Positions 25,019 to 34,248 of a DNA stretch of 64,000 bases are shown here, in pieces (position 1 is the first letter of the stretch; every line of letters begins with the position of its first letter). This stretch comes from Clostridiales bacterium UBA1738. Its GTDB lineage: Bacteria > Bacillota > Clostridia > UBA1381. A program made the position numbers and the translations under genes. The stretch covers positions 1-64,000 of the forward strand of contig DCIA01000003.1 of assembly GCA_002315735.1 (NCBI GenBank), written 5' to 3'. The notes beneath the pieces are model-generated. The model did no database searches. It worked only from the letters and a program-made list of their open reading frames with translations, and was not told the origin of the DNA.

Positions 25019-26344
25019 ATGGATACAAAACAAATTTGGTTTGCTGCTTTGTCATATATCCAAAAAGATATAAATTCTATGGTTGGATTTAATACATATA
25101 TAAAGGATATCACACCTATTTCATATGATGGTGAAAATTTTATAGCAGGTGTTTCAAATTTAATTTGTAAATCTATGATAGAAATACGTTATGTAGATAC
25201 TATAGAAAAAGCGATTTCTAAGATAACTGCAAAACCTTCAAAACTTATTATCGTTTTAAAAGATGAATATAAAAAAGAAGAAGTTAAAGTTAAGGAAACA
25301 CCAAAAACAAATGTAAAATCACATTTAAACCCAAGATATACATTTGATAATTTTATCGTTGGCTCATCAAACGAATTTGCAACAGCGATTGCAATGAGTA
25401 CGGCAAAAAATCCCGGTCAAGAAATGAATAATCCACTATTTTTATATGGTGATTCAGGTCTTGGAAAAACTCACTTAATGCAAGCGATTGGTAATAAAAT
25501 TGCAGAAAACTCGCCTGAAAAAAAGGTGGTTTATGTAACAAGTGAGCGTTTTACAAACGAAATGATTGAATCTCTTCATATTAAAGATATGGGTTCATTT
25601 AGACAACTTTACAGAAATGTTGATGTTCTATTAATCGACGATATTCAATTTATCGAAAATAAACAGGGTGTTCAGGAAGAATTTTTCCATACATTTAATG
25701 AACTTCACCAAAATAATAAGCAGATTGTTTTAACAAGTGACCGTATGCCAAGAGAACTTGTTACTCTTGACCAAAGACTTAAAACTCGTTTTGAGTGGGG
25801 GCTTAGTATTGATATTATAAAGCCTGATTATGAAACAAGAGTTGCAATTCTTAAAAAGAAGGCAGAAAGTCAAAATATTTACATAAACGAAGATGTTTTA
25901 TCATATATTGCTGAAAGAATTGACTCAAATGTTCGTGAACTTGAAGGCGCACTTTTAAAAATCATCTCTTATGCAGGAATGAAACATACAGAAATTTCTA
26001 TTGAAATTGCAGAAATGGTAATAAAATCAATTATTCCCGATGATGGAATTATTAAAATTACACCACAAAAAATAGTTGATTGCGTTTGCTCCTACTATAA
26101 TATTCAAGAGGACGAACTTTTAGGCAAAACAAAACAAAAAAATGTTGCTTTTCCTCGTCAAATTGCAATGTACCTTTGCAAAACTTTAACAACTATGAAC
26201 TTTTCAATGATTGCAAGAGCGCTTGGAAATCGTGACAGAACAACCGTTATGTATGGTGTGGATAAAATTATGATGGCAATTAAAACAGATTCTGTCTTAA
26301 AGGCTGATATAGATGCAATTACAAAGGATATTAATACTATTTAA
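25019..26344 (+). CDS. dnaA: Chromosomal replication initiator DnaA
   Basis: A 441-residue AAA+ initiator that melts oriC. The N-terminal domain I (residues 1 to about 80) is followed by a short linker and the AAA+ domain starting NPRYTFDNFIVG. Walker A is GDSGLGKTHL and Walker B LLIDDIQF. The DNA-binding domain IV ends with IARALGNRDRTTVMYGVDKI, the DnaA-box signature. The ATG at 25019 follows GGGAGGATAAAA. dnaN follows after a 251-bp origin-like gap. Confidence 0.97.
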   Translation: MDTKQIWFAALSYIQKDINSMVGFNTYIKDITPISYDGENFIAGVSNLICKSMIEIRYVDTIEKAISKITAKPSKLIIVLKDEYKKEEVKVKETPKTNVKSHLNPRYTFDNFIVGSSNEFATAIAMSTAKNPGQEMNNPLFLYGDSGLGKTHLMQAIGNKIAENSPEKKVVYVTSERFTNEMIESLHIKDMGSFRQLYRNVDVLLIDDIQFIENKQGVQEEFFHTFNELHQNNKQIVLTSDRMPRELVTLDQRLKTRFEWGLSIDIIKPDYETRVAILKKKAESQNIYINEDVLSYIAERIDSNVRELEGALLKIISYAGMKHTEISIEIAEMVIKSIIPDDGIIKITPQKIVDCVCSYYNIQEDELLGKTKQKNVAFPRQIAMYLCKTLTTMNFSMIARALGNRDRTTVMYGVDKIMMAIKTDSVLKADIDAITKDINTI

Positions 26345-26595
26345 TCTATTAACATATAAATATGGAAAATTTGTGGATAAAAAAATCAGCATTTTTAATG
26401 TGTTTATAACTTAAATTAATCCACCTATTATTAACACAAAAATTTTAATAATAATTTGGCATAAACACGGGATAAAAAATACCTTTCCACATATTCCCCT
26501 TTTCTACTATTACTACTACTATAAATATATTATATACGTACGTACATATAGTAAAAATTTTAAAAATAAATTATCCACGAAAGGAAATAAAAAAT
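26345..26595. other. oriC: Probable oriC unwinding region between dnaA and dnaN
   Basis: The 251-bp gap holds a perfect DnaA box in reverse, TGTGGATAA (26372-26380), plus near matches ctTTCCACA (26483-26491) and TTATCCACG (26571-26579). After the second comes a C/T-rich run ATTCCCCTTTT. A DnaA-trio-like tract follows, CTACTATTACTACTACTA (26504-26521), then an AT-only stretch. This box, GC-rich, trio, AT-rich order is the basal unwinding system described at the Bacillus subtilis origin. No genes lie inside. Confidence 0.72.
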
Positions 26596-27729
26596 ATGAA
26601 ACTAATTTGTCATAAACAACAATTATTAAAGATTATTAATACTGTTCAAAAAGCAGTATCAGCAAAATCAATTATGCCTATTTTAGAGTGTATAAAAATA
26701 GATGCAAAAGCAAATGGTGAACTTACAGTTTTTGGTAATAATCTTGATATTTGTATTGAATATAATGATACTTGTAACATTACTGAGGGCGGAGAAATCG
26801 CAATTTCTTCTAAAATGTTCGGTGAAATTATCCGTAAACTTCCTGATACTGATGTTTTAATTAATGTTAATGAAGAAAATAATATTATGACTATAAAATG
26901 TGATAAATCTGAATTTAATATTCAAGGTTTATCAAGTATTGAATATCCTGCTGTTCCTGAAGTTAAAGAAAATTATAAATTCTCTTTATCACAAAAAGCT
27001 TTAAGAAAAATGATAAGAAAAACTATCTTCTCTGTTTCACAAAATGAAGCAAGAAAGCCTATTTTAACAGGTTCTTTGTTTGAAATTGAAACAGGCGTTT
27101 TATCAATAGTTTCAACTGACGGATATCGTCTTGCAATTTGCAAAGAAACTGTTGATAGTTCTCTTAATAACTTTAAATTTGTTGTTCCCGGCCTTACACT
27201 TCGTGAAATTTTTAAGGTTTTGGAAGACGATGATGAAAAGATGGTTAATGTTATCGTTTCAGAGCGTCACGCTATGTTTGAATTTGATAATTATAAAATA
27301 GTAACAAGACTTTTAGAAGGTGAATATATAAATTATAAGCCTGTTTTAATGACACCTAATAATATAGTAGTTACTGCAAATACCTCGGCTTTTTCGGAAA
27401 GTTTGGAAAGAGCATCACTTCTTATTAATGATGACATAACAGCAAAAGCTGAAAAAGTTCCTGTAAGACTTAATATCACAACAGATAAAATTGAAATTAC
27501 TTGTATCACAGGAAAAGGTAAAGTTCACGATATTGTAGATGTTAGCGCAATTGGAGAAGATATTGAAATAGGATTTAATCATAGATATTTATTAGAAGCC
27601 CTAAGAGCGTCGGAAGAAGATGAAATAAAAATTGAACTTTCAAATCCAAGAAGTTCTTGTTTTATTCGCTCAACAAAAAATGATGATAGCTTCACATTTA
27701 TGATTTTGCCTGTAAGATTATATAACTAA
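26596..27729 (+). CDS. dnaN: DNA polymerase III beta sliding clamp
   Basis: A 377-residue sliding clamp that encircles DNA and tethers polymerase III. Three clamp domains are spread along the length. Typical segments are MKLICHKQQLLKIINTVQKAV, the central STDGYRLAICKE and the C-terminal FMILPVRL end that forms part of the peptide-binding pocket. The ATG follows AAAGGAAATAAAAAAT. It is followed 1 nt later by an MBL hydrolase, starting a long plus-strand run. Confidence 0.97.
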   Translation: MKLICHKQQLLKIINTVQKAVSAKSIMPILECIKIDAKANGELTVFGNNLDICIEYNDTCNITEGGEIAISSKMFGEIIRKLPDTDVLINVNEENNIMTIKCDKSEFNIQGLSSIEYPAVPEVKENYKFSLSQKALRKMIRKTIFSVSQNEARKPILTGSLFEIETGVLSIVSTDGYRLAICKETVDSSLNNFKFVVPGLTLREIFKVLEDDDEKMVNVIVSERHAMFEFDNYKIVTRLLEGEYINYKPVLMTPNNIVVTANTSAFSESLERASLLINDDITAKAEKVPVRLNITTDKIEITCITGKGKVHDIVDVSAIGEDIEIGFNHRYLLEALRASEEDEIKIELSNPRSSCFIRSTKNDDSFTFMILPVRLYN

Positions 27730-27730
27730 T

Positions 27731-28333
27731 ATGGAAATTAAAACTATTAAAACAATTAATATGGACCAAAATTGCTATCTTATTACCAATAATAATGATG
27801 GAATTTTGATTGATCCGGGAGAGAATACCTTTGAAATTATTAAAAATATAGAAGGTGTTAATGTTAAATATATTTTGCTTACACATTGTCATTTTGACCA
27901 TGTGTATTCTCTTAGTGAAATAAGAGGCAAAAAAATCGTTTGTGGCTCGTCTAATTTAGAAACTAATATAATGAATCCTAAAATATGCTTATTAGACCTT
28001 GGACAGAATTTTAACGGCAAAATAGACATGGTTTTAAAGGATAATGAAACTGTAAATTTAATAGGTCTTGATGTTAAATGTATTTACACACCCGGCCATA
28101 CAAATTGTAGCAGTTGTTATCTTATTGAAAATTCGCTTTTTTCAGGTGATACACTGTTTTTCAAAACTATCGGAAGAGATGATTTTCCGACAGGAAACCA
28201 TAATGAGCTTGAAAATTCAATAAGAAATATTTTATATAAACTGCCAAATAGTACGGTAGTTTTTCCGGGCCACGGCACAAAAACTACAATACAAAATGAA
28301 AAGAATTTTGGTTATTTTAAGGAAGAATTTTAA
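27731..28333 (+). CDS. MBL-fold metallo-hydrolase (glyoxalase II-like)
   Basis: A 200-residue metallo-beta-lactamase fold hydrolase. The metal motif is LTHCHFDHVYS, with further ligands in TPGHTNCSSC, FSGDTLF and PGHGTKT. It resembles YcbL/glyoxalase-II-like single-domain proteins; the substrate is probably a thioester or small ester but is not determined. The gene starts 1 nt after dnaN and ends directly against hemZ, so it is co-transcribed with them. Confidence 0.85.
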   Translation: MEIKTIKTINMDQNCYLITNNNDGILIDPGENTFEIIKNIEGVNVKYILLTHCHFDHVYSLSEIRGKKIVCGSSNLETNIMNPKICLLDLGQNFNGKIDMVLKDNETVNLIGLDVKCIYTPGHTNCSSCYLIENSLFSGDTLFFKTIGRDDFPTGNHNELENSIRNILYKLPNSTVVFPGHGTKTTIQNEKNFGYFKEEF

Positions 28334-29773
28334 ATGTTACTTATTCAAAATGGTTATTCTTGCGATTTTGAGATGAATATTTTTATTAATATATTCTTTA
28401 AAAAAAGCGAAGAAGGGACTATAACAACAGATTTTTCACACGAAAATGATTTAATAAAAGTAAATACAAAGATAGAATTTAGTGGAAAAGAATATTTTGG
28501 TGACTTTTCATATTCCTTTAAAAATAGCATAGATGATAAGAAAAAAATTAAAAAGATTTATGGCATTTGTGTTGTAAGAAGTTTTATTGTTGCAGCTAAA
28601 AATATTAGAAATATTGATATTCCTTGGGGAGTTTTAAGCGGAATAAGACCTGCAAAATATGTAAGAAGCCTAAAAGAAGAAGGAAAAACAGAAGAAGAAA
28701 TTACAAAAATTTTGACCGAAACTTTTGATGTTTCGGAAAAAAAATGTAACCTTGCAAAAAAAGTCGCAAAAAACGAAGAAGAAATTTTAAAAAGAGTTAA
28801 GAATAATTCTGTAAGTTTATATATTGGTATTCCCTTTTGTCCATCAAGATGCCTTTATTGCTCCTTTGTTTCTACCGATATTAAATTAAGCGGCAGATAT
28901 ATGGACGAGTTTGTTAATCTTTTAATTAAAGAAATTGAAAAAACGGGCGAAATTTTAAAAGAACTTAAATTTTCAGTTCAAAATATTTATATCGGAGGCG
29001 GAACTCCCACTACATTATCAGAAAATCACTTAAATCGTATTTTTGACGCAATAAAAACCAATATTGACATAAAAAATATAGACGAATTTACATTAGAAGC
29101 AGGACGACCTGATACAATAACAAGGGAAAAATTATTAGCTGCAAAAAATGGAGGAGTTACCAGAATTAGCATAAATCCTCAAACATTAAATGACGAAACA
29201 TTAAAAATTATCGGTAGAAAACACTCGGTAGATGAATTTTACAGAGCATTTGAAATTTCCAAAAGTGTAGGGTTTAACTCAATTAATACCGACCTTATCG
29301 CAGGACTTCCGGGAGAAACACCCGAAATGTTTAAAAAAAGTGTTGACGGGATATTAAAATTAAATCCCGAAAACATCACTATTCATTCTATGTGTGTTAA
29401 AAAATCGGCAGAACTTAATTTTAGCGATTTTACGCTTACGGACAGTGAAAAAATGAATTCGATGCTAAGTTATGCCGAAGAAAAAATTACAGAAAATGGA
29501 AAAGAGCCTTATTATATGTATAGACAAAAAAATATTTCAGGCAATCTTGAAAACGTAGGCTATTCCGATATAGAGCATTTTTCAGCATATAATATTAATA
29601 TTATGGAAGAAATTCAAACAATCATCGCACTTGGTGGCGGTGGAGTTTCAAAAATTGTAAAAAATGGCGAGATTACAAGAATTCCAAACTTTAAAGAGCC
29701 ATACGAATATATAAGAAGATTTGATGAAATTATAGCAAAAAAAGAAGAAGCAAAAAATATTTTAAAATCATAA
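28334..29773 (+). CDS. hemZ: HemZ-type coproporphyrinogen dehydrogenase (radical SAM)
   Basis: A 479-residue radical SAM protein of the HemZ/HemN group. An N-terminal domain of about 160 residues typical of HemZ contains IPWGVLSGIRPAK. The radical SAM core has CPSRCLYCSF as the [4Fe-4S] motif, IYIGGGTPTTL and NTDLIAGLPGE. HemZ proteins are annotated as oxygen-independent coproporphyrinogen oxidases, though for several clostridial members true heme synthesis is unproven. It begins on the base after the MBL gene stop. Confidence 0.85.
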   Translation: MLLIQNGYSCDFEMNIFINIFFKKSEEGTITTDFSHENDLIKVNTKIEFSGKEYFGDFSYSFKNSIDDKKKIKKIYGICVVRSFIVAAKNIRNIDIPWGVLSGIRPAKYVRSLKEEGKTEEEITKILTETFDVSEKKCNLAKKVAKNEEEILKRVKNNSVSLYIGIPFCPSRCLYCSFVSTDIKLSGRYMDEFVNLLIKEIEKTGEILKELKFSVQNIYIGGGTPTTLSENHLNRIFDAIKTNIDIKNIDEFTLEAGRPDTITREKLLAAKNGGVTRISINPQTLNDETLKIIGRKHSVDEFYRAFEISKSVGFNSINTDLIAGLPGETPEMFKKSVDGILKLNPENITIHSMCVKKSAELNFSDFTLTDSEKMNSMLSYAEEKITENGKEPYYMYRQKNISGNLENVGYSDIEHFSAYNINIMEEIQTIIALGGGGVSKIVKNGEITRIPNFKEPYEYIRRFDEIIAKKEEAKNILKS

Positions 29774-29789
29774 GAAAGGAAGGATTTTC

Positions 29790-30776
29790 GTGATTTTTGA
29801 ACAGGAAGCACTTAGAAAGATTTTTAACCAATATGATGAAAATAGAATGAGAGCAAGAGTTGAACGTGATAAAAGAGTAGAAAAAATAAACAATAACTAT
29901 CCTAAACTTAAAGAAATCGACTCTGAAATTACAAAACTTGGTCTTGAAAATTTTAAAAATATACTAAATAATCCTGAAAAAAGTGCAGAATATAACCTTT
30001 CTTTTGAAGAAAATCTTAAAAATTTAAAGAAGAAGAAAGAAAAATATTTAATTGAAAATAATATTCCAAAAGATTTCGATGAAGTAAAATATACTTGTGA
30101 AAAATGTTTGGACACAGGGTATATTGACAACGAAAAATGTCCGTGTCTTATACAAAAAATCATAGATGTTCACTATGAAATGTCAAATATGAAGAGTATG
30201 CTTCACGATTTTTCAGAGTTTTCCTTTGATTATTACACCGATAAAAAGATTGAAAAATTAGGAATAACCGAAAGAGAAAATATAGAAGATATCTATAATA
30301 AATCGCTAAATTTTTGCGAGAATGTTAATAGTAAAAACCTACTATTCTACGGCGGTTGTGGTCTTGGAAAAACATTTTTATCTTCTTGTATTGCAAAGAA
30401 AATGCTAGATAGCGGAAAAAGTGTTGTTTATGAAACTTCTGTTAGCCTTTTTTCTGATTATGAAGACTACAAATTTGGAAAGCGCAACGATAATTTTGAT
30501 GAAACTATGGAAATTTTGTATAATGCTGACCTTTTAATTATTGATGACTTGGGTACAGAAGTTTCAAACCCTATATCCTCCCAATTCTTCCTAGATATTA
30601 TAAATAAAAGGGCAGCGCTGTCTAAAAAAGTGATAATAAGCACAAATCTTACAATGGAAGGTATAAGAAAAAAATATACCGACAGACTATTTTCAAGGCT
30701 ATATGAGAGTTTTGAAATACTAAACTTTGTTGGAAATGATGTAAGAATACAAAAATTAATTAACGGGGGAAAATAA
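29790..30776 (+). CDS. DnaC/DnaI-type helicase loader
   Basis: A 328-residue AAA+ ATPase that loads the replicative helicase. An N-terminal coiled region (about 1-95) leads into a zinc-binding stretch CEKCLDTGYIDNEKCPC typical of Firmicutes loaders. The ATPase domain has Walker A GGCGLGKTF and Walker B LLIIDDLGTE, and the arginine-finger region KKYTDRLFSRL. The start is GTG at 29790 after GAAAGGAAGGA. Location six genes after dnaA supports a role in initiation; IstB-type transposition proteins are related but less likely here. Confidence 0.85.
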   Translation: MIFEQEALRKIFNQYDENRMRARVERDKRVEKINNNYPKLKEIDSEITKLGLENFKNILNNPEKSAEYNLSFEENLKNLKKKKEKYLIENNIPKDFDEVKYTCEKCLDTGYIDNEKCPCLIQKIIDVHYEMSNMKSMLHDFSEFSFDYYTDKKIEKLGITERENIEDIYNKSLNFCENVNSKNLLFYGGCGLGKTFLSSCIAKKMLDSGKSVVYETSVSLFSDYEDYKFGKRNDNFDETMEILYNADLLIIDDLGTEVSNPISSQFFLDIINKRAALSKKVIISTNLTMEGIRKKYTDRLFSRLYESFEILNFVGNDVRIQKLINGGK

Positions 30777-30778
30777 TA

Positions 30779-31552
30779 ATGGCAAATTTACTAAGCCGTG
30801 ATGTTGAAGATACAATATGGTCGGTTTTGACTTCTTTTGGATTTAATGAAGAAGACGAAAAATCACAAAATTTAAGATGTTTTAATCTTGATAAAAAGAA
30901 TGCAAATATACTAAATGGCAGCACACTTTTGGCAAAAGCGGAAACTGTTGCAGCAGTTATCGAAACTGTTTTTGCGATTGGCGAAACTGAATTTAAGGTT
31001 ACAGTATCAAATAAAGAAATTTTTGATATGCTTGTGCTTTTTGGTTTTGAAAACATTTTAAGACTTGAAGAAAATATAAATGATGGTTTTTCAGTTGTTT
31101 GCGACCATACAGAAATTGCGTTTGGAAAATTTTACGATGATAAAAGTACAGCAAGAATTGATATATCAAGTCTTTTGCATACTTCAAAAAATATTGAGGA
31201 AGAAAAAAGTGTGTCAAAAAGTTTAGCTTATGCTGAAATTGATGCGGAAGGGCTTTGCTATGATGTTTGTTATAATCTTCGAGTAAATGGCTGTATTGTG
31301 GAATATTATACAGGCGACAGAAGTATTAAAAAAGCCTGTGAATATGCAGAAAAAGAGGGTCATTCTTGCATTTTAAGATGCTATAAAGACGGAAAATTAG
31401 AGATTAAAGATTTAGTTAAAAATGAGATTACAGAAACAACTGTGCAAGAATTTTTGGGTTATTACGAAGATGATTGTGATGATGAAGAATGTGATTGTGG
31501 GGAGCATCATCACCACGGTGAAGAATGTGATTGCGGACATCACCATCACTAA
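30779..31552 (+). CDS. Degenerate HisRS-like protein with C-terminal Cys/His metal-binding tail
   Basis: A 257-residue protein. Residues of about 48-95 (ETVAAVIETVFAIGETEFKV...) resemble the segment of histidyl-tRNA synthetase or HisZ between motif 2 and the insertion. Residues of about 155-225 (YNLRVNGCIVEYYTGDRSIKKACEYAEKEG...) match the HisRS anticodon-binding domain. Catalytic motifs 1 and 2 and the histidine-A signatures are missing, so it cannot be a working synthetase. The last 25 residues contain two ECDCG units, each followed by His clusters. It starts 2 nt after the helicase loader. Function unknown; metal storage or sensing is conjecture. Confidence 0.6.
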   Translation: MANLLSRDVEDTIWSVLTSFGFNEEDEKSQNLRCFNLDKKNANILNGSTLLAKAETVAAVIETVFAIGETEFKVTVSNKEIFDMLVLFGFENILRLEENINDGFSVVCDHTEIAFGKFYDDKSTARIDISSLLHTSKNIEEEKSVSKSLAYAEIDAEGLCYDVCYNLRVNGCIVEYYTGDRSIKKACEYAEKEGHSCILRCYKDGKLEIKDLVKNEITETTVQEFLGYYEDDCDDEECDCGEHHHHGEECDCGHHHH

Positions 31553-31582
31553 TATAAAAATTTAAAAATTTATAAGGAGGAT

Positions 31583-32440
31583 ATGGCATTGGTAGGCGTA
31601 ATAGATATTGGGTCTAACACGATAAGACTTGTCGTTTATGATAAAAAAAGACATGTTTCAAACAGTGGTCTAAATTCAGATATAATAAGCGATACCGAAA
31701 ATGGTGTTTTATCGGAAAACGGCATAAAAAAACTTATTAATGCTATCTCTTTTCTAAAAGAAAAATCAAACGGTATTAAAATTTTGGCATTTGGAACATA
31801 TGCTATGCGTGTTTTGATAAATAAAGAAGAAGTAAAAAAGCGTGTTTTTGATGCAACCGGTATAAATATTGATATTTTATCAGGAAAACAGGAAGCAGAA
31901 TATGATTTTTATGGGCTTTTGGATACTATTGATAGTAGCGAAAGCGGAATTGGTGTTGATTTAGGTGGCGGAAGTGCACAGGTGATGATTTTCGATAATG
32001 GGAATATTAAGTCACTAAACTCCTACCCACTTGGCTGCAAACAAATTAAAAACAAATTTGCAAAAGATTTAAAAATAACAGAAAAGGAACATCAAAAAAT
32101 TAAGAGTTATGTTGAGTTTAATTTGCAGAATTTGAAAAATAATAAGACAAAAAAAATCTATGTAATGGGCGGAACTGCAAAAACTGCCCTTAAAATTTAT
32201 AGTTTTTTAACCTCGGAAAACAGAAATGTAATTGATGTTAAGAAAATTCCTGATATTATTAATTTTATTACCGATACTCCGCCAAAGGCTGTAAACAACA
32301 TTATTAGAAACAGATGCGATAATATTTTGGTTGGGCTAATCATCATGGAAGAGATTGCAAAATTTTTTGGTAGCGAAAAGATACATATTAAAAAATGCGG
32401 AGTTCGTGACGGTTACATATATAAAAACTTTAAAGAATAA
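31583..32440 (+). CDS. Ppx/GppA family phosphatase
   Basis: A 285-residue ASKHA-fold enzyme of the exopolyphosphatase/guanosine pentaphosphatase family. It has VIDIGSNTIRLVVYD, the FGTYAMR block, and the phosphate-binding GVDLGGGSAQVMIFD. It is short and lacks the extra C-terminal domain of E. coli Ppx. AAGGAGG lies only 2 nt before the ATG at 31583, while a TTG at 31589 has better spacing and gives MVGVIDIGSN; the true start may be the latter. It ends the plus-strand run begun by dnaA. Confidence 0.85.
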   Translation: MALVGVIDIGSNTIRLVVYDKKRHVSNSGLNSDIISDTENGVLSENGIKKLINAISFLKEKSNGIKILAFGTYAMRVLINKEEVKKRVFDATGINIDILSGKQEAEYDFYGLLDTIDSSESGIGVDLGGGSAQVMIFDNGNIKSLNSYPLGCKQIKNKFAKDLKITEKEHQKIKSYVEFNLQNLKNNKTKKIYVMGGTAKTALKIYSFLTSENRNVIDVKKIPDIINFITDTPPKAVNNIIRNRCDNILVGLIIMEEIAKFFGSEKIHIKKCGVRDGYIYKNFKE

Positions 32441-32464
32441 AATGACCTTTTTAAAAGGTCATTT
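32440..32464 (+). terminator. Terminator of the dnaA-to-ppx run
   Basis: AAATGACCTTT (32440-32450) pairs with AAAGGTCATTT (32454-32464), followed by T-rich sequence. Confidence 0.85.
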
Positions 32465-32479
32465 TTTATAGAAAATAAA

Positions 32480-32509
32480 AAAATCGGCAGAATATTTTCT
32501 GCCGATTTT
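32480..32509 (-). terminator. Terminator of the hydCBA operon
   Basis: A 12-bp perfect stem AAAATCGGCAGA (32480-32491) with 32498-32509, and an A/T-rich run beyond it on the minus strand, 8 nt after the hydA stop. Confidence 0.82.
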
Positions 32510-32516
32510 AATTTTA

Positions 32517-34229
32517 CTAGAATCTATCTCTCTTTTTGTATGTTGTGTGAAGTAGTTCGTGAGCCTTGTGTGAACATGGTTCGCCGAAATATTCCTTATA
32601 AAGAGCTTGAACATATGGATTCTCATGTGATTTACGAAGTGTTGATGCTTCGTCTTCTTTGTAAAGAGCTTTTGAACGAAGTTCTTTAACATTTACAGTT
32701 GACTTTGTCTTAGAATCAACGATTGGTTGACCACCACCATGGATACATCCACCCGGACAAGCCATGATTTCGATAAAGTCATAGTGTTCGCCTGCTTTAA
32801 CCTTTTCTAAGATAGTTCTTGCATTCTTTGTGCCGTGAGCGATTGCAACCTTAACATCTTTGCCTGCAATTTTAAGAGTAGCTTCTTTAACACCTTCTAA
32901 GCCACGAACAGCAGTTACATTTAGATTATCAAGAGGCTTCTTTTCAAGAATTTCATATACTGTACGGATAGCAGCTTCCATAACACCGCCTGTTGTACCG
33001 AATATAACACCGGCACCTGTTGCCATACCGAATGGCTCATCGAATTCTTCATCAGGAAGTGAGTTGAAGTCGATACCTGCTTGCTTAATCATTCTTGCAA
33101 GTTCTCTTGTTGTAAGTGATGCATCGATATCTTGATGTTCTTCTCTTGAAATTTCAAACTTCTTTGAAGTACATGGCATAACTGCTACTGAGTAGATGTT
33201 TGCCTTGTCAATACCTGCTTTTTCAGCATAGTATGATTTTATAACTGCACCAAACATTTCCATTGGAGATTTTGCAGTTGAAAGGTTGTCGATAAATTCC
33301 GGATAATAGTGTTCGCAGAACTTAACCCAACCAGGTGAACATGAAGTGATAAGTGGAAGTTTTTCTTGTTTTGTAAATCTTTCGATAAATTCTGTTCCCT
33401 CTTCCATAATTGTAAGGTCAGCAGTAGTATCTGTATCAAATACTTTATCAAAACCAAGTCTACGAAGAGCTGCAACCATCTTACCTGTAACAGGTGTTCC
33501 GATTGGAAGACCAAATTCTTCGCCAAGAGCTGCACGAACAGCAGGAGCTGTTTGAACAACAACGTGCTTTTCAGGATTGTCGATTGCTTTCTTAACCTGT
33601 GGAATATGAGTTTTTTCATATAATGCACCAACAGGACAAGCAACGATACATTGTCCGCAATATACGCAGGCAACATCTTTCATTGGCTGTTCAAATGCTG
33701 CACGAACTTCTGTTGAGAAGCCACGATTTACAGCAGAAATAACTGAAATATCTTGGTTATCACAAGCTGCGATACATCTTCTGCAAAGTACGCACTTGTT
33801 ATTATCTCTAACTAGTGATGTTGAAGAATCATCAATTTCGTGAGCGATATTTTCGCCATCAAAACGGATTTCGTCGATTCCAAGTTCTTCAGCAAGTGTT
33901 TGAAGTTCACAGTTTTTGCTTCTTACACATGTTAGACATTTTCTTTCATGGTTTGAAAGAATAAGTTCAAGTGTTGCACGACGAGCATTACGAACCTTTT
34001 CAGTGTTTGTAAATACTTCGATACCTTCTGCAACAGGATATACACAGGCAGCTTGTAATGCTCTTGCACCTTTAACTTCTACAAGACACATTCTACAAGC
34101 ACCGATTTGGTTTAAATCTTTAAGATAACATAAGGTAGGAATGTTGATACCAACCTCACGAGCAGCTTCAAGAATGGTTGTTCCTTCTTGAACACTAACT
34201 TCTTGACCGTTTATTTTTAAGTTTACCAT
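32517..34229 (-). CDS. hydA: [FeFe]-hydrogenase catalytic subunit HydA
   Basis: A 570-residue hydrogenase that makes or consumes H2. Accessory clusters are a plant-type [2Fe-2S] domain (about residues 1-78), a His/Cys [4Fe-4S] site around HERKCLTCVRSKNC, and two ferredoxin clusters (CVLCRRCIAAC, CVYCGQCIVACP). The H-cluster motifs are intact: TSCSPGW, MPCTSKK and MACPGGCIHGGGQP. A small-subunit-like tail ends the protein. The ATG at 34229 follows AAAGGAATGAATAAG. With HydB and HydC it forms an NAD-linked, probably ferredoxin-dependent, bifurcating complex. The hydEFG maturases are not in the window. Confidence 0.95.
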   Translation of the reverse strand: MVNLKINGQEVSVQEGTTILEAAREVGINIPTLCYLKDLNQIGACRMCLVEVKGARALQAACVYPVAEGIEVFTNTEKVRNARRATLELILSNHERKCLTCVRSKNCELQTLAEELGIDEIRFDGENIAHEIDDSSTSLVRDNNKCVLCRRCIAACDNQDISVISAVNRGFSTEVRAAFEQPMKDVACVYCGQCIVACPVGALYEKTHIPQVKKAIDNPEKHVVVQTAPAVRAALGEEFGLPIGTPVTGKMVAALRRLGFDKVFDTDTTADLTIMEEGTEFIERFTKQEKLPLITSCSPGWVKFCEHYYPEFIDNLSTAKSPMEMFGAVIKSYYAEKAGIDKANIYSVAVMPCTSKKFEISREEHQDIDASLTTRELARMIKQAGIDFNSLPDEEFDEPFGMATGAGVIFGTTGGVMEAAIRTVYEILEKKPLDNLNVTAVRGLEGVKEATLKIAGKDVKVAIAHGTKNARTILEKVKAGEHYDFIEIMACPGGCIHGGGQPIVDSKTKSTVNVKELRSKALYKEDEASTLRKSHENPYVQALYKEYFGEPCSHKAHELLHTTYKKRDRF

Positions 34230-34248
34230 CTTATTCATTCCTTTCCTA

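Noticed and set aside
26345..26595. Short AT-rich palindrome TACGTACGTA as a mobile-element end
   Set aside because: No transposase or duplicated flank nearby; it fits the AT-rich part of the origin.
30779..31552. Functional histidyl-tRNA synthetase
   Set aside because: Only 257 residues, with class II motifs 1 and 2 and the histidine-binding signatures missing.
33239..33676. 145-residue frame overlapping hydA in another frame
   Set aside because: Lies wholly inside hydA with low-complexity Leu/Gln content and no ribosome site; a shadow.
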